This document shows, in pieces, positions 12,201 to 21,991 of a stretch of 64,000 nucleotides of DNA (within the stretch, counting starts at the first letter, position 1; the number at the start of each line of letters is the position of its first letter). The stretch covers positions 5,520,001 to 5,584,000 of the forward strand of contig NC_051107.1 of the NCBI RefSeq assembly GCF_901709675.1. Direction: 5' to 3'. A program made the position numbers and the translations under genes. This DNA comes from Syngnathus acus. Lineage: Eukaryota > Chordata > Actinopteri > Syngnathiformes > Syngnathidae. A model generated the notes under the pieces. It was not told the origin of the DNA. It searched no databases and saw only the letters and a list, made by a program, of their open reading frames with translations.

Positions 12201-12774
12201 AAAGTTCACCCTGGCCTCGGTGCTGGCACGCCACGAGAGGATGCACACGGGCGAGAAGCCCTTCCTGTGCTCCCAGTGCGGAAAGGCCTTCCTGTCCCAG
12301 GGCGAGCTCTCCAAACATCAGCGCTCGCACACGGACGAGCGGCCGTTCGGCTGCCCGCTTTGCCCCAAGCGCTTCAAGAGCAAGAAGACGCAGCGGGAGC
12401 ACGCCGTCTCGCACACCGGCGCCCGGCCTTACCCCTGCGCCTACTGCAACAAGGGCTTCGCCAAAGCCACGGCGCTCACCCGACACCACCTCATCCACAC
12501 GGGCGAGAGGCCCTTCCCATGCGGCTACTGCGACAAAGCCTTCCTCACCCCCGGCGAGGCGCAGCTGCACCGCCGCGTCCACACGGGCGAGCGACCCTAC
12601 GCCTGCGACGCCTGCCAGCTCAGGTTCAAGAGCTCGTCCGAGCTGGCCTGGCACAAGCGCGGCCATTCGGGCGTCGCCAAGCCGCCCAAGCCCAACTGCG
12701 ACATCTGTCGGAAGAGCTTCGCATCCAAGGCTAAACTCAAGAAACACATGGACGTGGACCACATCGCCCAATGA
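9292..12774 (+). CDS. TIN2-N-domain C2H2 zinc-finger protein, unnamed
   Basis: Predicted nuclear protein of 888 aa from nine exons: 9292-9298, 9579-9781, 9849-9941, 10010-10102, 10167-10277, 10346-10463, 10537-11047, 11130-11188, 11303-12774. Residues about 5-180 resemble the N-terminal TRFH-like domain of TINF2 (TIN2), the shelterin subunit: LRQLVPPL, AAMWQ, LILGLRARLILELC and YGQKYDAALHALLWELLTKL align with it. An acidic linker follows. Residues about 491-880, all in the last exon, hold 14 C2H2 fingers, most joined by TGERP linkers. A degenerate Cys-Cys unit (FTCSQCPF) opens that exon. The seven-base first coding exon (ATGAACC before a strong gtatgt donor) is inferred because it restores phase, so the exact N-terminus is uncertain. 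The finger array suggests DNA binding. Targets and any telomere role are unknown. Confidence 0.82.
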
Positions 12775-12913
12775 CAGTGGACTTAAATGTTATTTTCTCT
12801 CTGCGCAAATCACAATAATAGGGCATATGTAAGCAAATGATACGAAGTAAAGTTGACTTTTTTCCTCCAAAGTATTCATTGTTTTTAACCTTTAATTAGC
12901 CGAGACGTTTTAA

Positions 12914-13485
12914 ATGACCATGATGAAACGAAAGAAGCCGTTTCATGATATGTTGCATCATCTTCCAGGTTTTTGGAGCAGAAAGTTGAAAAGAGAAATT
13001 GACCAGAATCAAGACCTGCAGGTAACGTCACTGTCTTCGGGTAGACTTCATTATCTTGTCTTATCTTCATTGTTTGCCATCATTTTAGGTGTCTCGCTTC
13101 GACATTTGCTCACCACAGCTATTTCCAGAACGGCGGCGGAGGAAGCTCTTAAATCTCAAGTCATACGTGGCAGGTGAGTCATTTCCGTGGTAATCGCACA
13201 GAACACATAAAACGTGGGTGGCATTATTGATGAAAATTTGAATTTTTCCTCTTGCGGCGGAAAACACTCATCATGCGCACTTGTATTTTCCGTATAGCCA
13301 GTAAGAAATCTGCTTCGAGTTGTTTTGCTCGGAAAGCATTTAATATTCCGAACCCCGTGGAAATTTCCAATATGTCCGAATTTTACGAGCGCATTTGTGG
13401 TACTAAAAGAACACAACGAGTTAAATTCCGCCACGCCGGGAGAGGGTGTGCACGAGTAGATTCCCGTCGAGTCTTTCCTCATTGA
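12914..13485 (+). CDS. Candidate small three-exon gene, function unknown
   Basis: Not recognised. Three open segments join in phase: 12914-13021 (donor gtaacg), 13089-13173 (acceptor cattttag, donor gtgagt) and 13298-13485 (acceptor cgtatag), giving 126 aa and a TGA stop. The product is strongly basic, with MKRKKPFHDMLHHLPGFW near the start, LKREIDQNQDLQ at the first junction and PERRRRKLLNLKSY in the middle. No signal peptide or membrane segment is visible. It begins only 140 bases after the stop of the zinc-finger gene, on the same strand. It could be a separate small gene, an unusual 3' extension of the zinc-finger transcript, or a chance combination. The phase agreement at both junctions is the main support. 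Confidence 0.4.
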
Positions 13486-13738
13486 GCGCGGGAGCACCGA
13501 CGTACGGATTTCTCGCCACGCGTCCGTTCACTTGGAAAGGACGGCGAGAATAAACGAACAAAATGGAAGTCGGGGCGACGTCTGCGCATGCAGATAACGC
13601 CGCAGAAATCACACGGGCCGTCATCGTGATTTACGCCTCGACCGGCGTCGGAGGCGCAGGTGGCGGATTAATAACCGGTCATAAAGAGGAAGAAGAGGAG
13701 GGGGCGTAAAATGGAGAGGAGATAAAGCCCGAGCGGGG

Positions 13739-14830
13739 ATGATGAGCTCGCCACTGCGTCCACAGTCGTTCTCCGCCCGGCCCAGCCCCAGCAGGCATGC
13801 TGTGGATCGGGACCACGAGCAGCTAGCCGTCCGGAGACTGTCCTCCCCGCGTAGCCTCAACCTCCTCACGCCGCCGCCGTACCCTCGCCGCGCCTCCGCC
13901 ATCCCTGGCTACCTGCTCCCCCCCTACCAAGAGCAGGAGGACCACCACCTCCTCTACCAGCAGTGTCGCCGCCTCTCCTCGCCTCCTGAGATATCCCAGG
14001 TCCCGCCCCCTGCTCCTCTGCCCGCCGTGGCTGCCCCTCGTCGCCGCCCGGTGGGCGTCATGCACCTCCTCCGTCTGGGTCTTCTCGCCTTCAGCTGCCT
14101 CTTTTGGGCGGCCGGCTTGGCTCTCTTCACCTTGGGCGTGTGGGCGCAGATTTCCCTGGCCGACTTCATGCTGCTGTCCGCCAACCGCTACCCCAACGCG
14201 CCCGTCATTCTGCTGGTCACCGGCGCGGCCGTCACCGTCTGGGGCTTCCTGGGTTGTCTCGGGGTGGCGGCCAACCTCCCGTACGTTCTGAGGGCGTACG
14301 GCTTCTTCCAGCTGGCGGCGCTGGTGGCGGGTTTGTCCAGCGGACTCTGCGGTCTCTTCTACCGGGAGGACATCGCCGGGGGGTTTCGTAGCGGCCTCCA
14401 GCGAGCCGTGGCCGGATACACCGAGGACGAAGGCCGTGCCGACGCGCTAGATAGCCTACAGAGGGCGCTGCGGTGCTGCGGGGCCGAAGGATGGCGCGAC
14501 TGGCTGACGTCGGACTGGGCCTTCCAGCATATGACCTTCCTGCCCAACGAGAACGCCTCCGTGGGGTCTTTGCCGGACAGTTGCTGCACGCGGCGCAAAG
14601 GCTGCAGGAACAGGCCGCTGCCCTCGGAGGACAACGACGGCGTGGTCGCCGCCGGCATCCACCCCCACGGATGCTTCCGCAAAGTCTTCAGCTTGGTCAA
14701 CGACAACGTGTTCCACATCGCCGCCACCGTGCTCGGATTGGCCTTCACCCAAATCGGCGGCATCGCTTTGGCGTGTCTCTTAGCTAACAGGCTAGCGCCG
14801 CGGCAACGGCAACGCGTTGTGGCAAATTAA
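13739..14830 (+). CDS. Intronless tetraspanin, TSPAN6/7-like
   Basis: Four-span membrane organiser encoded by a single open frame. From the first Met it is 363 aa. An internal Met108 (14060) would give 256 aa, the normal tetraspanin length. Residues 1-107 are a Pro/Ser/Arg-rich cytosolic extension unlike usual tetraspanins. Transmembrane helices lie at about 112-135, 157-179, 186-208 and 325-350. The large loop has the diagnostic CCG (in ALRCCGAEGW), PDSCC and a later GC. The pattern NAPVILLVTGAAVTVWGFLG and the end FTQIGGIALACLL are closest to the TSPAN6/TSPAN7 branch. Lack of introns in a family that normally has many suggests a retrocopy that stayed intact. Which Met is used is unresolved. 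Confidence 0.85.
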   Translation: MMSSPLRPQSFSARPSPSRHAVDRDHEQLAVRRLSSPRSLNLLTPPPYPRRASAIPGYLLPPYQEQEDHHLLYQQCRRLSSPPEISQVPPPAPLPAVAAPRRRPVGVMHLLRLGLLAFSCLFWAAGLALFTLGVWAQISLADFMLLSANRYPNAPVILLVTGAAVTVWGFLGCLGVAANLPYVLRAYGFFQLAALVAGLSSGLCGLFYREDIAGGFRSGLQRAVAGYTEDEGRADALDSLQRALRCCGAEGWRDWLTSDWAFQHMTFLPNENASVGSLPDSCCTRRKGCRNRPLPSEDNDGVVAAGIHPHGCFRKVFSLVNDNVFHIAATVLGLAFTQIGGIALACLLANRLAPRQRQRVVAN

Positions 14831-16056
14831 TACGAAGGAACAAATTGTTTTTGTGCTGTTGTGGTGTCGTTGAATGCATGAGTAACGTTTTACATTCGTG
14901 AAAAAGATGTCAGCGAAGTGGCGTGGTCAAGTGATATGTTGGGTTGGAGCTAAGTTTAGCCTGGGTTATTACGGAGAGTCTTCGGTGCATGTGCATGGAT
15001 ACACAGCAATTCAGATGCTTTTCTTTTTTTTTAAATCAAATCATCTGAGTTATTTGGTCTAAAGAGTCATTTGAAAAAAAAAAATCGGGGGATCATCGAT
15101 GACAAAAATAATTAGCATGACTTTCAGGTGAGGTTTAACGTCACGTTCGGTGCTAAAGGTGCGATGTGAAATGTTTACGGGTCTGTCTTGAATGTCGTCT
15201 GAAAACAAAGTCATCGAAATTCATTTAAGCGACGCAATGTATTTTCTGTTTGTGCTGTCATTTTTCTATCTATATGTATCCACACGACAATAAAGCATGG
15301 ATGAATGTTTTACGTGTCCGTCGCAGATTATATCGATTTGGTCGTGAAGCTCAGGATCTATAACCTCCTCTGAACCAACTTTGTAAATGATGGCGGCGTG
15401 CATAATTGCAAACGCCACACACTGATGATTACCCAACAATGGCGAATCGTTAAATCCGAAAGTTTTCAACTACGAATGTCTGCGTCAGCGCTCCATTTCC
15501 AGGACCTCATTATGCTATTGATTAGCCTACATTATAGTCTGTCTCGCAAAGCCTTGCGCTTCACTGCACCGGCCTCATTTAACCCCCACTGTGACCCTCA
15601 CAGAAAAATAACTAGAGGCCTTGGGGGGGGGGACATCTGGGAAGTTGTTGTCGTTCCTCGGGAAAGTCCCGACACGCCGTATGGTCAGCAGAAAGGAGCA
15701 CATTTGTAAAAGCAGAAGTATGCAAGTGTAATAATAACAAACCCTCCCCAAAACAATGTAATGGTGACGTCACCAAATATGGGCGTGTCCTGCGAATCCT
15801 CTTATTTGCTTAGGCTGCAAGGAATTTAAGCAACTTTGGGCTTGTGTCGTTTGGCCCGTGGAAAAATGACACCCACTCAGTTTGTGCTATTAGGAAGAAA
15901 ATAGCGGTTTGCCGCTCCACATCTGCTGACATGTTTTCCCCGCTTTTGCTCTTTGCACTGGCCCAGTTTGCCCGGCCCCCACCACCGCATCTGTAAGCGA
16001 GCTGAGCTGAGCTGCGCGCACCGGCGAGGAGGGGGTGGAAACAAAAAAAAACAAAA
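14831..16056. other. Tetraspanin 3' UTR, intergenic region and def6 promoter
   Basis: Starts with the probable tetraspanin 3' UTR, ending near an AATAAA at 15289-15294. The rest is unique-looking intergenic DNA with a G run near 15625. From about 15960 it becomes GC-rich with GAGCTGAGCTGAGCTG, probably the def6 5' UTR. No additional gene was seen. Confidence 0.5.
15289..15294 (+). terminator. Likely tetraspanin polyadenylation signal
   Basis: Canonical AATAAA about 460 bases after the tetraspanin stop. A genuine poly(A) site here would fit an expressed single-exon gene. Confidence 0.45.
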
Positions 16057-19000
16057 ATGGACTTCAAATCGGAGCTGCTCAAGTCCATCTGGTACGCGTT
16101 CACCTCGCTGGATGTGGAGAAGTGCGGGAAAGTGTCCAAATCTCAGTTGAAGGTAAGTTGCGAGTTTTTATTGACGTGGAGGGGGGAAGCACTGGAAGGG
16201 CAAAGGGCATTAAAGTGGACTTTTCCTTTCAAGTCACGCTCATGTTTTTTTTTTGTCCGTGTTGTCTGAAGTTCAAATATATGTCAAATATTTAACATCA
16301 TCGTTTAAGAACTTGCTTCAAAATAAATTCTAATAATGTCAAATGTGTTTGTTTTTAATACTTCCTGCTTGCTTGAGTGGAAGCTCCGCTAGGTAAAAAG
16401 ATTCCAGGGAACTTGTGGAAAGCTGCCCTGACATGTCGCAATTTCTTCCTGCTCCTGTGTGTTAGTTTTTATGTCTCATTTTTCAAAACAATGAGGCCAA
16501 GAATAAGTTTGCGTGCTGGCCTTCATTTAGAGTCACACCCTTTTCTATTACTTTATTATTGTATTTCTAATGAATATCATTTATTTGTATTTAATATGGT
16601 GTTGTGGTATTTTATTTAATCCAAATGATAAAATTGCATGTCAAATTTGCAGTTATGTAAACAGGTATTTTAAATTGTCTTAATTGGCCTTTTCACCATA
16701 TATGATAATTGTTGTCGTTGAGGTGCTTTCCCACAACTTGTACACGGTGCTGAACATCCCACACGACCCCGTGGCCTTAGAGGAGCATTTCCAGGACGAC
16801 GATGACGGCCCCGTGTCCAATCACGGCTACATGCCTTACCTCAATAAATACATCCTGGATAAGGTTTGGAATCCTGCTGGCGTTGTAACATAAGCGTGTC
16901 TAACGTCATGTTGTGCATTGCAGGTGAAAGAAGGCATGTTCGACAAGGAGAAGTTTGACGACCTGTGCTGGACGATGACCATGAAGAAGAACCGAAAGGG
17001 GCCGCCGCCAGAAGGGGCGCTGTTGTCCGAGAGGAACTGCTTCAAGCTCTTTTGCCTGTTTAACCTGCTCTCCGAGGACCGCTACCCGCTGGTCATGATC
17101 CCGCAGGAGGTAAGCGAGGGAGGGGGGCGGAAAAGCCGGGCGGGACGATTTTCAACTTTGCAGTTAATGAGGCTCTTCCTTCCTGTGATTTCCCAGGAAT
17201 TTTTTTTGCAGCTTTCCTGAGTCCCAGGAATAAAATAAACACCTTCATTTTCTTTCTTTATTATATATGTATGTACATTTATCATACCTATTATAATCCC
17301 AAAGAGAAATTAAATTTGCTCTCCAGGTATGAAAGAATGTTCCTTGTATCTTACTAACAATATATTAATGATTGAACAAGGTGGAATATCTCCTGAAGAA
17401 AATCTGCAGCGTCATGAGTCAGGAATGGGACGGCAAGCCCCTGGAGGACTTGGTCTCCCAGAATCCGGAGCTGCATGAAGAAGGCTTGTCCGTTTGGAGT
17501 TTCCTGGAGCACATGGATGCCGGACGCCTGCTGCGCTTCACCGGCGCCGAGGCCTTCAGCCTGGCCCTACACGAGGTCTTCCTGGAGATGTACCACAACG
17601 TCCTAAAGCGGGTGCGTGAGCCGGCCGCCGTTTACTCGAATTCGATCTTATAATGTGACATGACGGCGGCAGGGCTACATGTGGAAGAAAGGCCACGTGA
17701 GGCGGAACTGGACGGAGCGCTGGTTCGTACTCAAACCGTCCTCCATGGCCTACTACGTCGGCGAGGACCTGAAAGACAAACGAGGAGAGATCCACCTGGA
17801 CAAGACCTGTGTCATCGAGGTCAGTTGGGGGCGCCAAGATAGCGACTGTGTGCTTGGATGGTTCTAATCATCTGTTCATTGCAGCCCATTCCGGACAGAG
17901 AAGGCAAACGTTGCTTGTTCTGTGTCAAAACTCACAACAAAACGTACGAGATGAGCGCGTCGGACCAGAGACAGAAGGTTGAGTGGACGCAAGGTGGGTG
18001 CGACGCACTTTCGAATCGTCTTAACTGGATGGGAACCAAGCGTGTGTGTGCGCGTATCCAGCCGTGCAGACGGCCCTGCGTCTTCAGAGCGAGGGCAAGC
18101 CGTCGCTGCACCGCGAGCTGAAGGTCAAGAGGCGGGTTCAGCGGGAGCACAGCCAACGGGAACGCAGCTGCAGTGCCCGCAGCAGCTGCAGCAGCCAATC
18201 GGAGGACTCCAGCAACTTGGAGGCGGAGCACGCTGATAAGGACCGGCAGGACTTGGAGATAGAGAGCATCATACAGGTCAGACTCGGGGACACTTCATTA
18301 GGGACGCTTATGCACGTAGTCACAATTTTGTGTCTCGTAGCACGCGCGGGAGCTGGAAACCCGACGGCGGGAGGTGGAGGAACGGGAAAGGAGGAAGCAG
18401 AGGGAAGTTCAGATGGAGCTGGAGAGACAACTTGAAGAGGCCCAGATGGTCAGTTGGTTGATGGTTTTTTTTTTAGGCACAGTTTTTGGTGAATAATAAA
18501 TGCTCACTTGATGTGGTGGTGCCAGATGAGGGAGAGCATGAGGGCGGAGATGCAGGAGAGGGCCAAGGAGGCTGAGCAGCAGCGGCAGCGGATACAAGAG
18601 CTGGAGGTCACGCAGCGCAAAATGGAGGCCGCGCTCAACATGGAGATCCAGGCGCGGATGGAGGAGGAGAGGGCCAGGCAGGAGCTGGAGAGGTCACTCA
18701 CACCTGAACACACAAGACATCTTAAAGACTTAAATGATTGCAATAATTTTGCTGTCCCGCTTATAGACTGCTGGAGGCCGAGGAGGAGAAGAAGCAGCAG
18801 TTCCAGCTCCTCCAGGAGCAGCAGCGGGTCCTGCGCAGCCTCAGCCCCGACGAGGACAGCGACACGCCCGACACGGACCATGACGTGGACCTCCAGGCTC
18901 CCGACGCCCTTCACTCAGCATCCCTTGAGCTCCGAGATTTGCAGGCGTCACGGCAGAGAAGCCACCAGCATTTGGAGGTGATAAATCCTTTGCCCCGTTT

Positions 19001-19419
19001 CACGTTTGCGCTGTAACGCCGTTCTAATTTGGATGTCTCCATTCCAGGAAGTGCAGGAGAAGTTAAGGAACGCCAGTCAACACGTCCGCCACTGGAACGT
19101 CCAACTCAACCGCCTCATGAAGCCCATCGGCCCTGGAGGTTCACACGCTTTTTACGTTTCACATCTCTGAGATAAATACTACAATCACGTTCATGTCTTT
19201 ATTCTAGAACGTTTGGAACATCGCTCCAGCAAACATTCGTGTCCCAAGAAAGAGGGCGCCCTGGCCAGCAATGAGTTCATCTCCAAGTTCAAGATCCGAG
19301 ATGCTCGCAATCCCGACACGCTCAAGGAGTACCGGCACACGCCGGAGGAGAACATGGAGGCGCTACGCCTGTCGGACGACTCGGACGAGGCTGCGGAAAC
19401 TTCCAACGGGACAATCTGA
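16057..19419 (+). CDS. def6: DEF6-type guanine nucleotide exchange factor (SWAP70 family)
   Basis: Phosphoinositide-regulated Rho-family activator of the SWAP70/DEF6 family, acting at the membrane and in actin control. Twelve exons give 637 aa (human DEF6 631): 16057-16152, 16723-16863, 16924-17109, 17381-17611, 17673-17819, 17885-17993, 18062-18276, 18341-18448, 18526-18692, 18767-18977, 19048-19138, 19208-19419. The EF-hand-like N-terminus contains [17 protein letters not shown] and [20 protein letters not shown]. The PH domain (about residues 219-310) runs from [21 protein letters not shown] long Glu/Arg/Gln-rich coiled coil follows, then [16 protein letters not shown]. These blocks favour DEF6 over SWAP70. 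Fish carry several def6 paralogues, and which one this is cannot be told here. An unusual Ser-rich stretch ([17 protein letters not shown]) interrupts the start of the coil. Confidence 0.92.
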
Positions 19420-20059
19420 TCACCCGGAAATTAACACAGTGTTGGTATTTATAGTGACTGACAGCAAGAGCTGCGACAAAGTCCACATTTCAGGAGGACA
19501 GAGATTTACATTTTTTTGTATAATACATTTGATGGTTAATTAATGCTGCAGATTCCTGGACTCCTTAATTTTTAAAAAACATCTATCATTCATCTTACAA
19601 GAATATAGTTATACTTTTATTAGGGAAAAGTAATAATGAATCTGTTTATTAAGTGAAGTCTTGTTTTACAAGAATTAAAACATTTTTAATGAGAATCAAG
19701 TTGGCTTTTAATTTGCTTCGAAACTACGAATTAATTCATTTGACTAAATATTTCTCTCTAAAAATGTACACGTAAGTCTCGAATTTGAAGTAATTTGATC
19801 ACTTCTCGTTAGGTTACTGCTTTTTATTTTCACGACTGATTTATGTAGTAACCACGTAAGACCACAAGACGGCAGTGCAAGCAAGACAAAACGCAAGTAT
19901 CAAAACCCGGAAATGAACGCTAGTACAACCCGGAAGTGAACGTCGGTGACAGATTCAAATATGGCAGCCTCCGTAGCGCTACACGCCGAACCATTCACGC
20001 ATGTTATTTCCACCCCAAATGTATTTTGTTGATATTTAATTACATTTATATTATAGCTC
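19420..20059. other. def6 3' UTR and mcat promoter region
   Basis: AT-rich def6 3' UTR followed by the upstream region of mcat. No other coding sequence seen. A short upstream open frame (ATG at 19960, 23 codons) precedes the chosen mcat start. Confidence 0.5.
19905..19942 (+). promoter_or_regulatory. Paired ETS-type sites upstream of mcat
   Basis: ACCCGGAAATGAACG at 19905-19919 and ACCCGGAAGTGAACG at 19928-19942 are 15-base near-identical copies, 23 bases apart. Both contain the ETS/GABP core GGAA. GABP sites are common in promoters of nuclear genes for mitochondrial proteins, which fits mcat. Binding is inferred. Confidence 0.45.
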
Positions 20060-21420
20060 ATGTCGGCCTCGCTGGTTGCAGCCTCCGTCCGCTTGATCAG
20101 ACTGCGGTTCCCACTGCAAAGGACGCTATCCACCATCCAACCCGGCAATGGCTCACCTTCTTCCCCGCCGACCGAGCCGAGACCCTGGAAGGACCCGGGC
20201 GACCGCTCCGTGCTCCTTTTCCCCGGCCAAGGCAGTCAGTTTGTGGGCATGGGTCGAGGGCTTTTGCGATACCCCAACGTCGGAAACATGTTCGAGGTGG
20301 CCCGGAAGATCCTTGGCTACGACCTGTTGTCATTGTGCCTAAACGGCCCCGAGGAGGAACTCACAAAGACTGTGCACTGCCAGCCGGCGGTGTTCGTCAT
20401 CTCCCTGGCTGCCGTGGAGAAGCTCAACCATCAAAATCCCAAAGTAAACATCGAGTCAAATCAAATTTATTTATATAGCCCTTAAATCACAAAAAGTTTG
20501 ATATGTATAAGTGGCCATAAAGGAAGCCCTCAATATGCTTTTTTTTCCCAAATCTTTGTGTTTGTGTCATCAGGCCATTGAGACCTGCGTCGCCGCCGCC
20601 GGCTTCAGCGTGGGCGAGTTTGCCGCACTCGTCTTCTCTGGCGCCCTGAGCTTCGCTGAAGGTAAATACGCCTCCACGTCTTCATCGCTGGCGTCCAAAC
20701 TCGGCCTCTTTTTCTCCTTCAGCTCTGTACGCGGTGAAAGTGCGCGCCGAGGCCATGCAGCGGGCGTCGGAGCTGGCACCCAGTGGGATGCTGTCGGTGG
20801 CGGGCAAGGCTCAGGCGCAATACAAGCACGCCTGCCTGCTGGCCAAGGAGCACTGCCGCGAGTTGGGCCTGGAGGATCCCGTGTGCGCCGTGGCCACCTT
20901 CCTCTTCCCTGATGGCAGGGTGATCGCCGGACACCGCCAGGCGCTTGACTTCTTGCAGCAAAACGCCAAGCGGTTCCACTTCCTCAGGACCAAAATGCTC
21001 CCCGTCAGCGGCGCCTTCCACACGGAGCTCATGAGCGCCGCAATCGAGCCCCTCCGAGATGTTCTGCGACAGATTGAGGTCAGGACTCAACTGCTATTAC
21101 CTCTGCCAAGGAGGCTTTGAAGGTCATGTGTGCGTTTTGCGCAGGTACGCCGTCCCGAGATCAACGTCTACTCCAATGTGGATGGCAAGCGCTACATGAG
21201 CGAGGACCACGTGCGGCGCCAGCTGACGCGGCAGCTGACGGCGCCCGTCAAGTGGGAGCAGACACTGCACGAAATATTCGAGCGGGCGCGCGGCGAACGC
21301 TTCCCGTGTGTCTACGAGGTCGGGCCCGGCCGGCAGCTGGGCGCCACGCTCCAGCGATGCAACCGCAAGGCCTTCGAGGGATACACGCACGTCGACCCAG
21401 CCGACGATGACGAACACTGA
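20060..21420 (+). CDS. mcat: Mitochondrial malonyl-CoA:ACP transacylase (MCAT)
   Basis: Transfers malonyl from CoA to acyl carrier protein for mitochondrial type II fatty-acid synthesis, which supplies lipoate precursors. Four exons give 367 aa (human 390): 20060-20443, 20574-20661, 20723-21078, 21145-21420. Residues 1-45 are basic and Ser-rich without acids at first (SASLVAASVRLIRLRF), as expected for a mitochondrial presequence. Catalytic features are the oxyanion-site motif PGQGSQFVGMG, the nucleophile elbow GFSVGEF (Ser140) and SGAFH (His257). YEVGPGRQLG lies near the end. The first intron carries a short fish-type interspersed repeat. mcat is tail to tail with bik, as in human. Confidence 0.96.
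20455..20500 (+). repeat. Short teleost interspersed-repeat fragment in mcat intron 1
   Basis: The stretch AAATTTATTTATATAGCCC within this interval is a motif I recognise from many teleost introns and intergenic regions, where it forms part of an abundant dispersed repeat. Only about 45 bases are recognisable, so family and boundaries are not assigned. Confidence 0.35.
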
Positions 21421-21515
21421 CGCAAAAGGTGGGAATTAAAAAAAACAAAGATAGACCATTTGATATCTTCCAAACTAAAGTGACTTTTACAAACAACAAT
21501 TTGCAGTCTAGCGAT

Positions 21516-21521
21516 TTTATT
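21516..21521 (-). terminator. Possible bik polyadenylation signal
   Basis: TTTATT on the plus strand reads AATAAA on the minus strand, about 470 bases past the bik stop. If used, the bik 3' UTR crosses the AT microsatellite. Confidence 0.3.
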
Positions 21522-21599
21522 TTGGTGAAAAACAGAAAGTCCAGCTCCCTTCACGTAAGAAGACAGTCCAGTGTCCCAATACTTTTGACTTAAAAATGC

Positions 21600-21840
21600 T
21601 ACATACATAGATGTGTATATGTATATAAGTATACACGACATCTACTTATATTAGTATACACTTTTGACACAAATATTAGCATGCATATTTATATATTTTT
21701 GTATCAATCAATATATATATATATATGTATATACTGTATTTGTTTGTATATATGGTGTGTATGTATATATACATATATGTATACGGTATATACTTTATAT
21801 ACATATATGTATATATAATTATACACATGTAAATAGTAAT
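21600..21840. repeat. Impure (TA)n/(ATGTATAC)n microsatellite
   Basis: Long run of alternating purine-pyrimidine AT-rich units, with repeats such as TATATATATATA around 21710 and ATATACATATATGTATA further on. It can fold into many hairpins and is expected to vary in length. Confidence 0.8.
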
Positions 21841-21991
21841 GATTTAAATGTATAGATAGAAGGTGATAGGGGCTGTAGAAAAACAACTTTCTCGGTGTGT
21901 GTTTTTGTCAAATCGATATCAAATATAAAGCAAAGTAAACAGCAAAAACCCAAAATTCGTTTTCTCTTCCTTTTTTTGCCAAAAGTCCTGC

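Larger units (their letters stand above)
21421..21991. other. mcat/bik convergent intergenic region with AT-rich microsatellite
   Basis: Carries an ATTAAA (21435-21440, plus strand) that could end mcat and an inverted AATAAA (21516-21521) that could end bik. From about 21600 to 21840 it is an impure TATATA/ATGTATAC microsatellite. Open frames there are repeat artefacts. Confidence 0.5.

Noticed and set aside
11586-12734. 382-codon plus-strand frame overlapping the fingers
   Set aside because: An out-of-frame shadow of the zinc-finger exon, with low-complexity Arg/Ala/Gly content and no domain.
11428-12771. 447-codon open frame on the minus strand opposite the zinc-finger exon
   Set aside because: It mirrors a GC-rich finger array with strong codon-position bias. 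The composition (Val/Ala/Arg/Leu) is what such antisense frames always show, and no promoter or splice logic supports it.
21664-21886. Ile/Tyr-rich open frames around 21.7 kb
   Set aside because: Produced by the AT microsatellite; the repeating residue pattern is an artefact of TATATA units.
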